Source: Ruminococcus sp. UBA4383 (lineage in GTDB: Bacteria > Bacillota > Clostridia > Oscillospirales > Ruminococcaceae). Taken from it: a stretch of 6,854 nt of DNA. Shown piece by piece: positions 1-6,300 of this stretch; position 1 is the stretch's first letter; each line of letters starts with the position of its first letter. The position numbers and the translations under genes were made by a program. Under the pieces are notes generated by a model. The model searched no databases. It was not told the origin of the DNA and saw only the letters and a program-made list of their open reading frames with translations. Location of the stretch: assembly GCA_002389995.1 (NCBI GenBank), contig DGRR01000127.1:1-6854 (forward strand), given 5' to 3'.

Positions 1-29
1 AGCACAAGGGCGCAATTTTCCTCTTAATT
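1..29 (-). other. Edge segment downstream of the leftward promoter: short leader or half of a terminator hairpin
   Basis: Read leftward this segment has an AGAGG purine run (24-20), an A-run (19-16), then a GC-rich stretch, TTGCGCCCTTGTGCT, cut by the window edge. Two readings fit. It could be the beginning of the next transcript, with AGAGG as a weak ribosome binding site and a TTG at 15-13 as a possible but closely spaced start. Or the A-run plus GC-rich stretch could be one arm of a terminator hairpin whose other arm lies outside; read rightward the same bases end in GGGCGCAATTTT, which looks like a stem followed by a short T-tract. The window does not decide between them. Confidence 0.25.
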
Positions 30-35
30 TATTAT

Positions 36-64
36 ATTATACTGACAACGCACAGAATTGACAA
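36..64 (-). promoter_or_regulatory. Sigma-A-type promoter reading leftward out of the window
   Basis: On the minus strand a -35 box TTGTCA (64-59) is followed by exactly 17 bp and a perfect -10 box TATAAT (41-36). That is 5 of 6 plus 6 of 6 consensus bases at optimal spacing, so a transcript would start near position 29. It lies just after the hisD stop codon and would drive an unseen leftward gene or RNA. Its presence suggests that the next gene has its own promoter and is not simply carried on the his transcript. Identification is by consensus only. Confidence 0.6.
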
Positions 65-83
65 TTATGAATTATGAATTATT
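63..83. repeat. Three tandem 7-bp AT-rich units overlapping the hisD stop codon
   Basis: On the plus strand the units are AATTATG (63-69), AATTATG (70-76) and AATTATT (77-83). The array runs into the last codons of hisD, whose stop is at 81-79, and its left end touches the -35 box of the leftward promoter. Short AT-rich heptamer arrays of this kind are commonly seen in intergenic DNA, and no function can be assigned. A very similar 12-mer lies on the other side of hisD at 1460-1471. Confidence 0.6.
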
Positions 84-1362
84 CAAATCTTACTTTAATT
101 GCATTTGCGTGAGCCGTCAAGCCCTCTCTTTCGGCGATTAATACTATATCGTCCTTAGCCTGTGCGAGAGCATCTCTTGTATAGTATGTGTAACTCGTTC
201 TCTTTGTAAAGCTTGCAACACCAAGAGGTGAGAAAAATCTCGCTGTACCGCTTGTGGGAAGAACATGGTTAGGTCCTGCGAAATAGTCTCCGAGTGGTTC
301 AGACGCATAGTTTCCGAGGAATATCGAGCCTGCATTGTCAAGACTGCCGAGAAGTTCAAAGGGATTTTCCATTAATACTTCAAGGTGTTCGGGAGCGATT
401 TCGTTTGCAAGTTCAACGCATTTTTCCCTGCTGTCAGCTATGATAACCGCACCGTAATCGTTAAGAGACTTTTCAATAATATCTTTTCTTGAAAGATATT
501 CCTTCTGTCTTTCGATTTCCTTAATGGTATCATCAGCTAATTTTTCGCTTGTGGTAATCATTATTGCTGATGCAAGAACATCATGTTCAGCCTGTGACAT
601 CAAATCAGCCGCTGTAAATTTCGGGTCTGCGGTATCATCAGCGATTACAAGTATTTCGCTCGGTCCTGCAATCATATCAATATCAACTACGCCATAGAGT
701 AATTTCTTTGCAGTTGCAACGAAAATATTTCCGGGTCCTACTATTTTATCACATTTCGGAATCTGCTGAGTACCATATGCAAGAGCCGCAACAGCCTGCG
801 CTCCGCCTGCAAGGAATATTCTGTCAACTCCGCAGATAGCTGCTGCAACAAGTATATCCTTATTTGGAGTACCGTCTTTAAGGGGCGGAGTTACCATTAT
901 TATTTCCTTTACTCCTGCGATTTTTGCGGGAATAGCGTTCATTAACACACTTGACGGATATGCGGCAGTACCGCCCGGAACGTAAAGTCCTACCCTTGCA
1001 AGACCTCTCACTCTCTGACCGAGTATTACACCGTTATCCTTTGCATTTATAAAGCCCTGTTCAACCTGTCTCCTGTGGAAATCGGCAATATTTTCCTGAG
1101 CATTGAGCAGAGCATCAACAAAACTCTGGTCAGCCTCAGTAAGAGCATCATTTATAACATCACGGGGTACTTCATAATACTGCGGAAGTTTGCCGTCAAA
1201 TTTGAGTGTATAATTATTTACGGCAGTATCGCCGTTTTCTCTTACATCTTCGATGATAGCGGAAACAGTTTCAGTAACTTTCTTATTTGTCTCGCCTGCT
1301 CTTTTGCTGAGTTCAGCGAGAAAAGCCTTTTCGTCCGTTCCGTTTGCAAATATTTTTTTCAT
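79..1362 (-). CDS. hisD: Histidinol dehydrogenase
   Basis: HisD catalyses the last two steps of histidine synthesis in the cytosol: two NAD+-dependent, zinc-dependent oxidations from L-histidinol through histidinal to L-histidine. The 427-residue product is full length for the family. The nucleotide-binding region carries VGLYVPGG (124-131) and VGPGNIFVATAKK (208-220). By the usual numbering of the E. coli enzyme, the zinc ligands correspond to Q257 and H260 (SQAEHD), D359 and H418, and the catalytic pair to E325-H326 (APEHLE); all are present, so the enzyme should be active. The ATG start is supported by AGGAG six bases upstream. It is the last his gene in view, 118 bp after hisG, an unusually loose spacing given that hisZ and hisG overlap. 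No frameshift or missing residue was seen. The identification is firm. Confidence 0.98.
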   Translation of the reverse strand: MKKIFANGTDEKAFLAELSKRAGETNKKVTETVSAIIEDVRENGDTAVNNYTLKFDGKLPQYYEVPRDVINDALTEADQSFVDALLNAQENIADFHRRQVEQGFINAKDNGVILGQRVRGLARVGLYVPGGTAAYPSSVLMNAIPAKIAGVKEIIMVTPPLKDGTPNKDILVAAAICGVDRIFLAGGAQAVAALAYGTQQIPKCDKIVGPGNIFVATAKKLLYGVVDIDMIAGPSEILVIADDTADPKFTAADLMSQAEHDVLASAIMITTSEKLADDTIKEIERQKEYLSRKDIIEKSLNDYGAVIIADSREKCVELANEIAPEHLEVLMENPFELLGSLDNAGSIFLGNYASEPLGDYFAGPNHVLPTSGTARFFSPLGVASFTKRTSYTYYTRDALAQAKDDIVLIAEREGLTAHANAIKVRFE

Positions 1363-1368
1363 TTTATT

Positions 1369-1373
1369 CTCCT
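1369..1373 (-). promoter_or_regulatory. Ribosome binding site of hisD
   Basis: AGGAG on the minus strand, six bases before the hisD ATG (AGGAG-AATAAA-ATG). It gives hisD its own initiation site and fixes the start at 1362, giving a protein of normal family length. hisD therefore does not depend on coupling to hisG, which ends 118 bp upstream. Confidence 0.8.
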
Positions 1374-1458
1374 ATCTGAAATCGTCAAATTGTGCCTTTG
1401 AAACCTTACGTTTTCGTTCATTCTCATGTCAGGCAGCGGCTTATTCCCACCCACCTGT

Positions 1459-1471
1459 TAATTCTGAATTA
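1459..1471. repeat. 13-bp perfect palindrome just after hisG
   Basis: TAATTCTGAATTA is a perfect inverted repeat around the single base at 1465. It begins 10 bp beyond the hisG stop codon. The stem would be only AT-rich, would have almost no loop and has no T-tract, so it is a poor terminator. The same AATT-TGAATTA theme occurs next to the hisD stop (63-74, 11 of 12 bases identical, same orientation), which suggests a family of short intergenic repeats rather than a protein binding site. Confidence 0.5.
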
Positions 1472-1480
1472 CGCATTTAG

Positions 1481-2110
1481 TCATATGTTGTTCTTGATTT
1501 TTTCGATAAGACTTTCAAGCTCTGCCTGTCTCATTTTAAGACTTACAGTATTCACGATAAGCCTTGCTGAAATCGGCGCAACGTCCTCAATTACTTCAAG
1601 ACCGTTTTCTTTAAGTGTAGTACCTGTTTCGACAATATCAACTATTCCGTCTGCAAGTTCAAGCAATGGTGCAAGTTCAACAGAACCCTCTATCTTGATT
1701 ATTTCGGTATCCATGCCCTTTTTCTCAAAGAATTTCCTTGCAACATTCGGATATTTTGTAGCAATGGTCTTGATTCCGTAACCGCTGTAAAAATCCCAGC
1801 CTTTTTTTGATGCAAGGGCGAATTTGCATTTTCCGAATCCGAGGTCAGCCAGTTCAAAAAATTTACCGCCCATTTCCATGATAGTATCTTTTCCGACAAC
1901 ACCCATATCACATACACCATGTTCAACATAGGTTATGACATCATTTGCCTTTGCGAGAACTACTTCAAGATTTGCGTCAGGTACGGGAAGAATAAGTTTT
2001 CTGCCCTTTTCCCTTACGGCTGTGCAGTCGAAACCTATTTTTTCGAGAAGTCCGACTGTATCCTTTTCAAGTCTGCCCTTTGTGAGAGCCATTCTTATAG
2101 GTCTGCTCAT
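1481..2110 (-). CDS. hisG: ATP phosphoribosyltransferase catalytic subunit, short form
   Basis: HisG joins ATP and PRPP to form phosphoribosyl-ATP, the committed, feedback-controlled first step of histidine synthesis. The 209-residue product is the short form: it has the two-lobed catalytic region, including the N-terminal RMALTKGR (6-13) and the PRPP-binding loop VDIVETGTTLKENGL (157-171), but ends right after it. It lacks the roughly 80-residue C-terminal regulatory domain of long HisG proteins such as that of E. coli. Short HisG is inactive alone and needs HisZ, which is encoded directly upstream and overlaps this gene by 4 bp (ATGA), so the partners are probably translationally coupled. 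AGGAGG seven bases before the ATG, inside the hisZ 3' end, supports the start. The missing C-terminus is therefore normal for the family, not a truncation. Confidence 0.97.
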   Translation of the reverse strand: MSRPIRMALTKGRLEKDTVGLLEKIGFDCTAVREKGRKLILPVPDANLEVVLAKANDVITYVEHGVCDMGVVGKDTIMEMGGKFFELADLGFGKCKFALASKKGWDFYSGYGIKTIATKYPNVARKFFEKKGMDTEIIKIEGSVELAPLLELADGIVDIVETGTTLKENGLEVIEDVAPISARLIVNTVSLKMRQAELESLIEKIKNNI

Positions 2111-3303
2111 TCTTCTGCCTCCTGTAAATTTTCATCTGCGACTATTATTCTGGAAATTTTTCTTTCCTTAGCGTATTCTCTTACGGATTCAATATCACTG
2201 AAAAGTGCATTTTCAACAATAAGACCCTGTTCACGGAGCTGTTTTGCCTTTTTGAGAGCGACAGCCTCATATCCTTCCTGAGCGTAGACAATTGCATCTA
2301 TTCTGGGAGGTGCGGGGAGTACGCCGTTTTTCTCTATGACTTTTGCAACAGCATTGACATTTACGGCAAATCCGACAGCAGGAATATCGTAGCCAAATTC
2401 AGATATAAGCCTGTCATATCTTCCGCCTGAGATAACCTCATCACCGTGACCCTGCAAATAGCCTTTAATGACTATTCCCGTATAGTAATCCGTCTTGTTT
2501 ACAAGTCCGAGGTCAACAGTTATATTTCCCTCATCTCCGCAAAGCTGGACGGCATCATCATAAATTTCCCTGAGCTGTTCAAGGAGAACGGCTATATTGT
2601 CATCGGGCATGATATCGAGAGCCTTTTCAAAGACTTCATCTTTTCCGAAAAGCGCAGGGAGTTTTTTAAGGGATTCAACTATCGGATTTTTTCCGAAAGT
2701 ATCAAGCATATCATTCAGTGCGGGGAAATTCTTGTTTTCGATTAATTTTCTTATTTTTTCCTTTTCCTTGTCGGTAGCTTCAAGACGGCTGACAAGTTCC
2801 TTGAAAATACCTATATGACCTATTTCGAGTGAAAATTCCATGCCGAAAGCTTTCATGGCATCTACTGCCGAGGAAATTACTTCAAGGTCAGCCATTTTCA
2901 AATCAGAGCCGATAATTTCGATACCTGCCTGAACAATTTCGTCACTTCTTCCCTTTAAAGCCTGTTCTGTGCGGTATACAGTCTGGTTATAGCAGAATTT
3001 GAGCGGAAGAATTGCATCACGCAGTCTTGTTGCAACAACTCTTGCTATGGGCATTGTGGTATCGGGGCGCATAACGAGGAGTCTGCCTTTGTTGTCGGTC
3101 ATTTTATAGAGATTCTCCTGCGGAAAATATCTTGAATTGAGGTTAAAAACATCAAAAAATTCAAGTCCCGGTGTAATAATCTCATTGTAGCCTCTGCTTC
3201 TGAAAAGTCTGAGCAGGGTATTTTCTATATTTCGTCTTGTAATACACTCACCGAAAAGCAAATCCTTAGTGCCTTCGGGTGTAATCAAATCATAATTTCT
3301 CAT
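2107..3303 (-). CDS. hisZ: ATP phosphoribosyltransferase regulatory subunit
   Basis: HisZ is a catalytically dead relative of histidyl-tRNA synthetase that assembles with short HisG and carries histidine feedback inhibition. The 398-residue protein shows the class II synthetase fold: a motif 1-like stretch (ITPGLEFF, 43-50), a motif 2 region with YNQTVYRTEQALKGR (105-119), and the histidine-pocket-like segment LVNKTDYYTG (267-276) followed by SGGRYDRL (292-299). Two features argue against a working HisRS. The family's LVRGLDYY reads LVNKTDYY here, losing the catalytic arginine, and the motif 3 GLER arginine is absent (GFAVNVNAV, 311-319). A shortened C-terminal domain resembling the anticodon-binding domain follows (about 334-398). 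As the first his gene it sits behind a good promoter, and AAGGAGG five bases before the ATG fixes the start. The 4-bp overlap with hisG confirms the partnership. Confidence 0.95.
   Translation of the reverse strand: MRNYDLITPEGTKDLLFGECITRRNIENTLLRLFRSRGYNEIITPGLEFFDVFNLNSRYFPQENLYKMTDNKGRLLVMRPDTTMPIARVVATRLRDAILPLKFCYNQTVYRTEQALKGRSDEIVQAGIEIIGSDLKMADLEVISSAVDAMKAFGMEFSLEIGHIGIFKELVSRLEATDKEKEKIRKLIENKNFPALNDMLDTFGKNPIVESLKKLPALFGKDEVFEKALDIMPDDNIAVLLEQLREIYDDAVQLCGDEGNITVDLGLVNKTDYYTGIVIKGYLQGHGDEVISGGRYDRLISEFGYDIPAVGFAVNVNAVAKVIEKNGVLPAPPRIDAIVYAQEGYEAVALKKAKQLREQGLIVENALFSDIESVREYAKERKISRIIVADENLQEAEE
2118..2123 (-). promoter_or_regulatory. Ribosome binding site of hisG, inside the hisZ 3' end
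   Basis: AGGAGG on the minus strand, seven bases before the hisG ATG. It overlaps the last hisZ codons (CAG GAG GCA GAA GAA TGA), so the final HisZ residues partly reflect the need to encode this site. Together with the ATGA stop-start overlap it suggests that ribosomes finishing hisZ re-initiate on hisG, favouring matched subunit synthesis. Confidence 0.85.
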
Positions 3304-3308
3304 AACAA

Positions 3309-3315
3309 CCTCCTT
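3309..3315 (-). promoter_or_regulatory. Ribosome binding site of hisZ
   Basis: AAGGAGG on the minus strand, five bases upstream of the hisZ ATG. It is the strongest Shine-Dalgarno match in the window and lies about 30 nt after the predicted transcription start, so the his mRNA leader is short and appears unstructured. Confidence 0.9.
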
Positions 3316-3325
3316 GTTTAATCAC

Positions 3326-3357
3326 TTTAACGTGCTAACATGATAACATGATAACAT
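3326..3357 (-). repeat. Tandem 8-bp repeats over the his promoter -10 and start site; candidate operator
   Basis: Read on the minus strand the units are ATGTTATC (3357-3350), ATGTTATC (3349-3342), ATGTTAGC (3341-3334) and a degenerate ACGTTAAA (3333-3326). The first unit and the start of the second contain the -10 box, and the second and third cover the expected start of transcription near 3341. Repeats in this position could be operator half-sites for a repressor. TrpR-related regulators (the YerC/HisR group) have been proposed for his genes in Firmicutes, but nothing here identifies the protein. The run could equally be a chance slippage product. The repeat is seen; the operator role is inferred. 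Confidence 0.45.
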
Positions 3358-3376
3358 AATAATACAATAAAGTCAA
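3348..3376 (-). promoter_or_regulatory. Promoter of the hisZ-hisG-hisD genes
   Basis: On the minus strand a -35 box TTGACT (3376-3371) is separated by exactly 17 bp from a -10 box TATCAT (3353-3348); each matches the sigma-A consensus at 5 of 6 positions. Transcription would start near 3341, giving a leader of about 38 nt before the hisZ ATG. That is too short for a T-box, riboswitch or leader-peptide attenuator. The -35 box lies two bases beyond the polC stop. A second TTGACT overlaps the polC stop (3381-3376), but its spacing of 22 bp is too long. Confidence 0.7.
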
Positions 3377-3377
3377 G

Positions 3378-6300
3378 TCAAAAAAATGACAACTGCGAAG
3401 ATTTGGGCAAATCACCAAAAGCTCCTGTACTTTCAAGCATTTCTATTGTAGTTTTTGATGCACTGCACATCTTCTGAAATTCTTCAATCGAAATGAATCC
3501 GCCAGCCTGAGCAGTTTCATAGATACTTCTTGCGGCATTTTCCCCGACTCCTGACATAGCGCAGAAAGGTATCCTTAATTTTCCGTCCTCTATCAGATAA
3601 TCGGTTGCGTGGGATTTGAAAATATCTATCGGCAGAAATTCCATTCCCCTTGAAAGCATTTCGTTTGTTATCAGCAGAATATCATACAAATCATTTTCTT
3701 TTTTGGTCTTGTTGTTTCCGATTTCCTTAAGGCGTTCAATTTCGGCACGGACAGCTTCTTTTCCCTTTACAGCGAGGTCTGCATTGAAATCCTCACCACG
3801 CACGGAAAAATATGTTGCATAATATTCAAGCGGTCTGTACAATTTGAACCAGCCTATTTTTATAGCGGCTATGACATAGGCGGCGGCATGGGCTTTCGGG
3901 AACATATATTTTATTTTCAGACAGCTTTCAATATACCAGTCAGGGACATTGTGTTCTTTGAGCATCTGAATGATTTCAGGTGTGAACTGTTTTTTAGCCT
4001 TGCCTTTTCTTGTCCATTCCATAATCTGAAATGCCATTTTCGGTTCAACATCATGATATAAAAGATATGTCATGATACTGTCTCTTGTTCCTATAACTTC
4101 CGATATGGTACATTTTCCCTCTGCAATAAGGTCCTTTGCATTTCCCACCCATACGTCAGTACCGTGTGAAAGTCCTGATATTTGCAGGAAATCGCTGAAT
4201 TTTGTAGGCTTTGCATCGAGAAGCATCTGAATTGTGAAATTCGTACCCATTTCAGGAATACCGAGACTTCCTGTTTTGCAGTAAATTTCCTCTTCGGTAA
4301 CTCCGAGTGCCGTACAGTCAGCGCACATTCTTACGACTTCGGGGTCTGATGTGGGAATATCCTTTATTTTAAGCCCTGTCAAATCTTCGAGGTGCTTGTA
4401 AATCGTAGGCACGACATGACCGAGTTCATCAAGTTTAAGAATCGTATCATGCATTGAATTGAAGTCGAAATGCGTTGTGATAACTTCTGAATCTTCCGAA
4501 TCAGCAGGGTGCTGGACGGGTGTAAAATCATACACTTCATAATCTGACGGCACAACTACCATTCCTCCGGGGTGCTGACCCGTAGTTCTTTTGATTCCTG
4601 TACAGCCTGCGGAAAGTCTTGTCATTTCGGCATTGTTGAGATTTATATTGTTTTCCTCGCAGTATTTTTTAACATATCCGTATGCAGTTTTTTCGGCAAC
4701 GGCTGATATAGTGCCTGCCTTGAAAACGTTTGATTTTCCGAAAAGCTGTTCGGTATATCTGTGCGCCCTTGCCTGATATTCTCCTGAAAAATTAAGGTCT
4801 ATATCGGGTTCTTTATCACCGTCAAAACCGAGAAAAGTTTCAAAAGGTATATCATGTCCGTCACGGTGCATATCCTTTCCGCATTTCGGACAATTCTTCT
4901 GGGGCAGGTCAAAGCCTGAGCCGTATTTTCCGTCAAGTAAAAATTCACTGTGCTTACATTCGGGATTTGTACAGATATAGTGCGGAGGGAGCGGATTTAC
5001 TTCGGATATTCCCGCCATTGATGCAACAAGCGATGAACCGACTGAACCTCTTGAACCTACAAGATAGCCGTGTTCAACAGAGTTCCATACAAGTTTCTGC
5101 GCTATGATGTACAGTACCGAAAATCCATGCTTTATAATTGAATCGAGTTCTCTTTTCAGACGTTTTTCAACGAGTTCAGGCAGGGGGTCACCGTATATTT
5201 CATGTGCTTTCTGAGTGGTTATTTTAACGAGTTCATCTTCCGCACCGTCAATATTCGGGGTAAAAGTACCTTTCGGGATAGGTCTTACATTTTCAATCAT
5301 ATCAGCAATCATATTTGTATTTGTTATGACCACTTCCTTAGCTTTTTCCTCTCCGAGAAAAGCAAATTCCTTCATCATTTCGTCAGTAGTTCTGAAATAA
5401 AGCGGTGCCTGATTTTCGGTATCACGAAATCCCATGCTTGCAAGAATTATTTTTCGGTATATTGCATCTTTCGGGTCTATAAAGTGTACGTCACAGGTTG
5501 CACATACGGGGATATTCAGTTTTTCGCCGAGTTCAACTATGTATTTGTTATAATTTTTTAATTCTTCCTCATCTCTTGCACTGCCCTCACGAATCATAAA
5601 TTCATTGTTGCAGATTGGCTGAATTTCGAGATAATCATAGAATTTTGCAAGATATTCGATATGTTCACGGGGTTTCTTTGATATTATCGCCTGAAAGAGT
5701 TCTCCTGCCTCGCAGGCACTTCCGAATATAAGCCCCTCACGATATTCATTCAGCAGGGATTTCGGCATGAGTGGTTTTTTGTAGAAATAGTCGAGGTTGC
5801 TGAGAGATACAAGTTTATAGAGATTTCTCAGACCTGCCTGATTCCGCACGAGAATTATCTGATGATAGCTTTTCAGTTTTTTGATTTCTATTTCCTCGGC
5901 AAGCTTATTCAAGTCATCAAGGACGGATAATTTTCTTTTCTTAGCCCTTTCTATGAGTTCGATATATATTTTTGCAAGCATAAGGGCATCATCAGAAGCG
6001 TGGTGGTGGTCAAATTTTCCGAGCTTTAAATTTTTCGCAACAAGATTGAGCTTGTATCTTCCCATATCAGGAAGCATGGCTTTGCACAGAACAAGAGTAT
6101 CTATCCAGTTGTATTCAAAATTCACATCATGTCTTTGGCATACTCCGTTTATGAATGTCGTATCAAAATTTGCATTGTGAGCGGCAAGCACGGGATTTTC
6201 ACCGCAGAACCCCATAAACATTTCAAGAGCCTGTTTTTCTTTGGGGGCATCTTTTACATCTTCATCGCTTATGCCTGTAAGTTCGGTTATTTTTTCGGGG

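Larger units (their letters stand above)
1363..1480 (-). other. 118-bp spacer between hisG and hisD, no assigned function
   Basis: This spacer interrupts an otherwise tightly packed cluster. Read on the minus strand it starts at the hisG stop, passes a 13-bp palindrome, then a G-rich patch (GGTGGGTGGG, 1456-1447), a mixed stretch, and ends with the hisD ribosome binding site. I see no convincing promoter: a TTGACG at 1388-1383 has no -10 partner before the start codon. I see no stem with a T-tract that would be a terminator, and no recognisable RNA family. A 22-codon open frame ends in it, overlapping the hisD start, but has no ribosome binding site. It could be remnant or repeat DNA inserted into the operon, or an mRNA processing or translation-control region. 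Confidence 0.5.

Noticed and set aside
58..86. Plus-strand TTGACA at 58-63 as a rightward promoter antisense to hisD
   Set aside because: At 16-18 bp spacing the downstream hexamers (TATTCA, ATTCAA, TTCAAA) are poor -10 matches. The hexamer is largely the complement of the leftward -35 box, which has a perfect partner.
1392..1781. Plus-strand 129-codon open frame running from the hisG-hisD spacer into hisG
   Set aside because: Most of it is antisense to hisG, the composition is Ser/Ile/Phe-rich as expected for a reverse frame, and there is no ribosome binding site.
2107..3303. Histidyl-tRNA synthetase (hisS) as the identity of the hisZ gene
   Set aside because: The catalytic arginine of LVRGLDYY and the motif 3 arginine are missing, the C-terminal domain is short, and it overlaps a short-form hisG that requires HisZ.
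3304..3341. T-box or leader-peptide attenuator before the his genes
   Set aside because: The predicted leader is about 38 nt, has no T-box sequence, no terminator hairpin and no histidine-rich reading frame.
3381..3413. Inverted repeat GATTTGGGCAAATC (3400-3413) followed by a run of seven T on the minus strand as a polC terminator
   Set aside because: The stem is five or six mostly AT pairs with a tiny loop, and the T-run is about 13 bases away rather than adjacent. Both lie within PolC codons (Gly-Asp-Leu-Pro-Lys and Phe-Phe).
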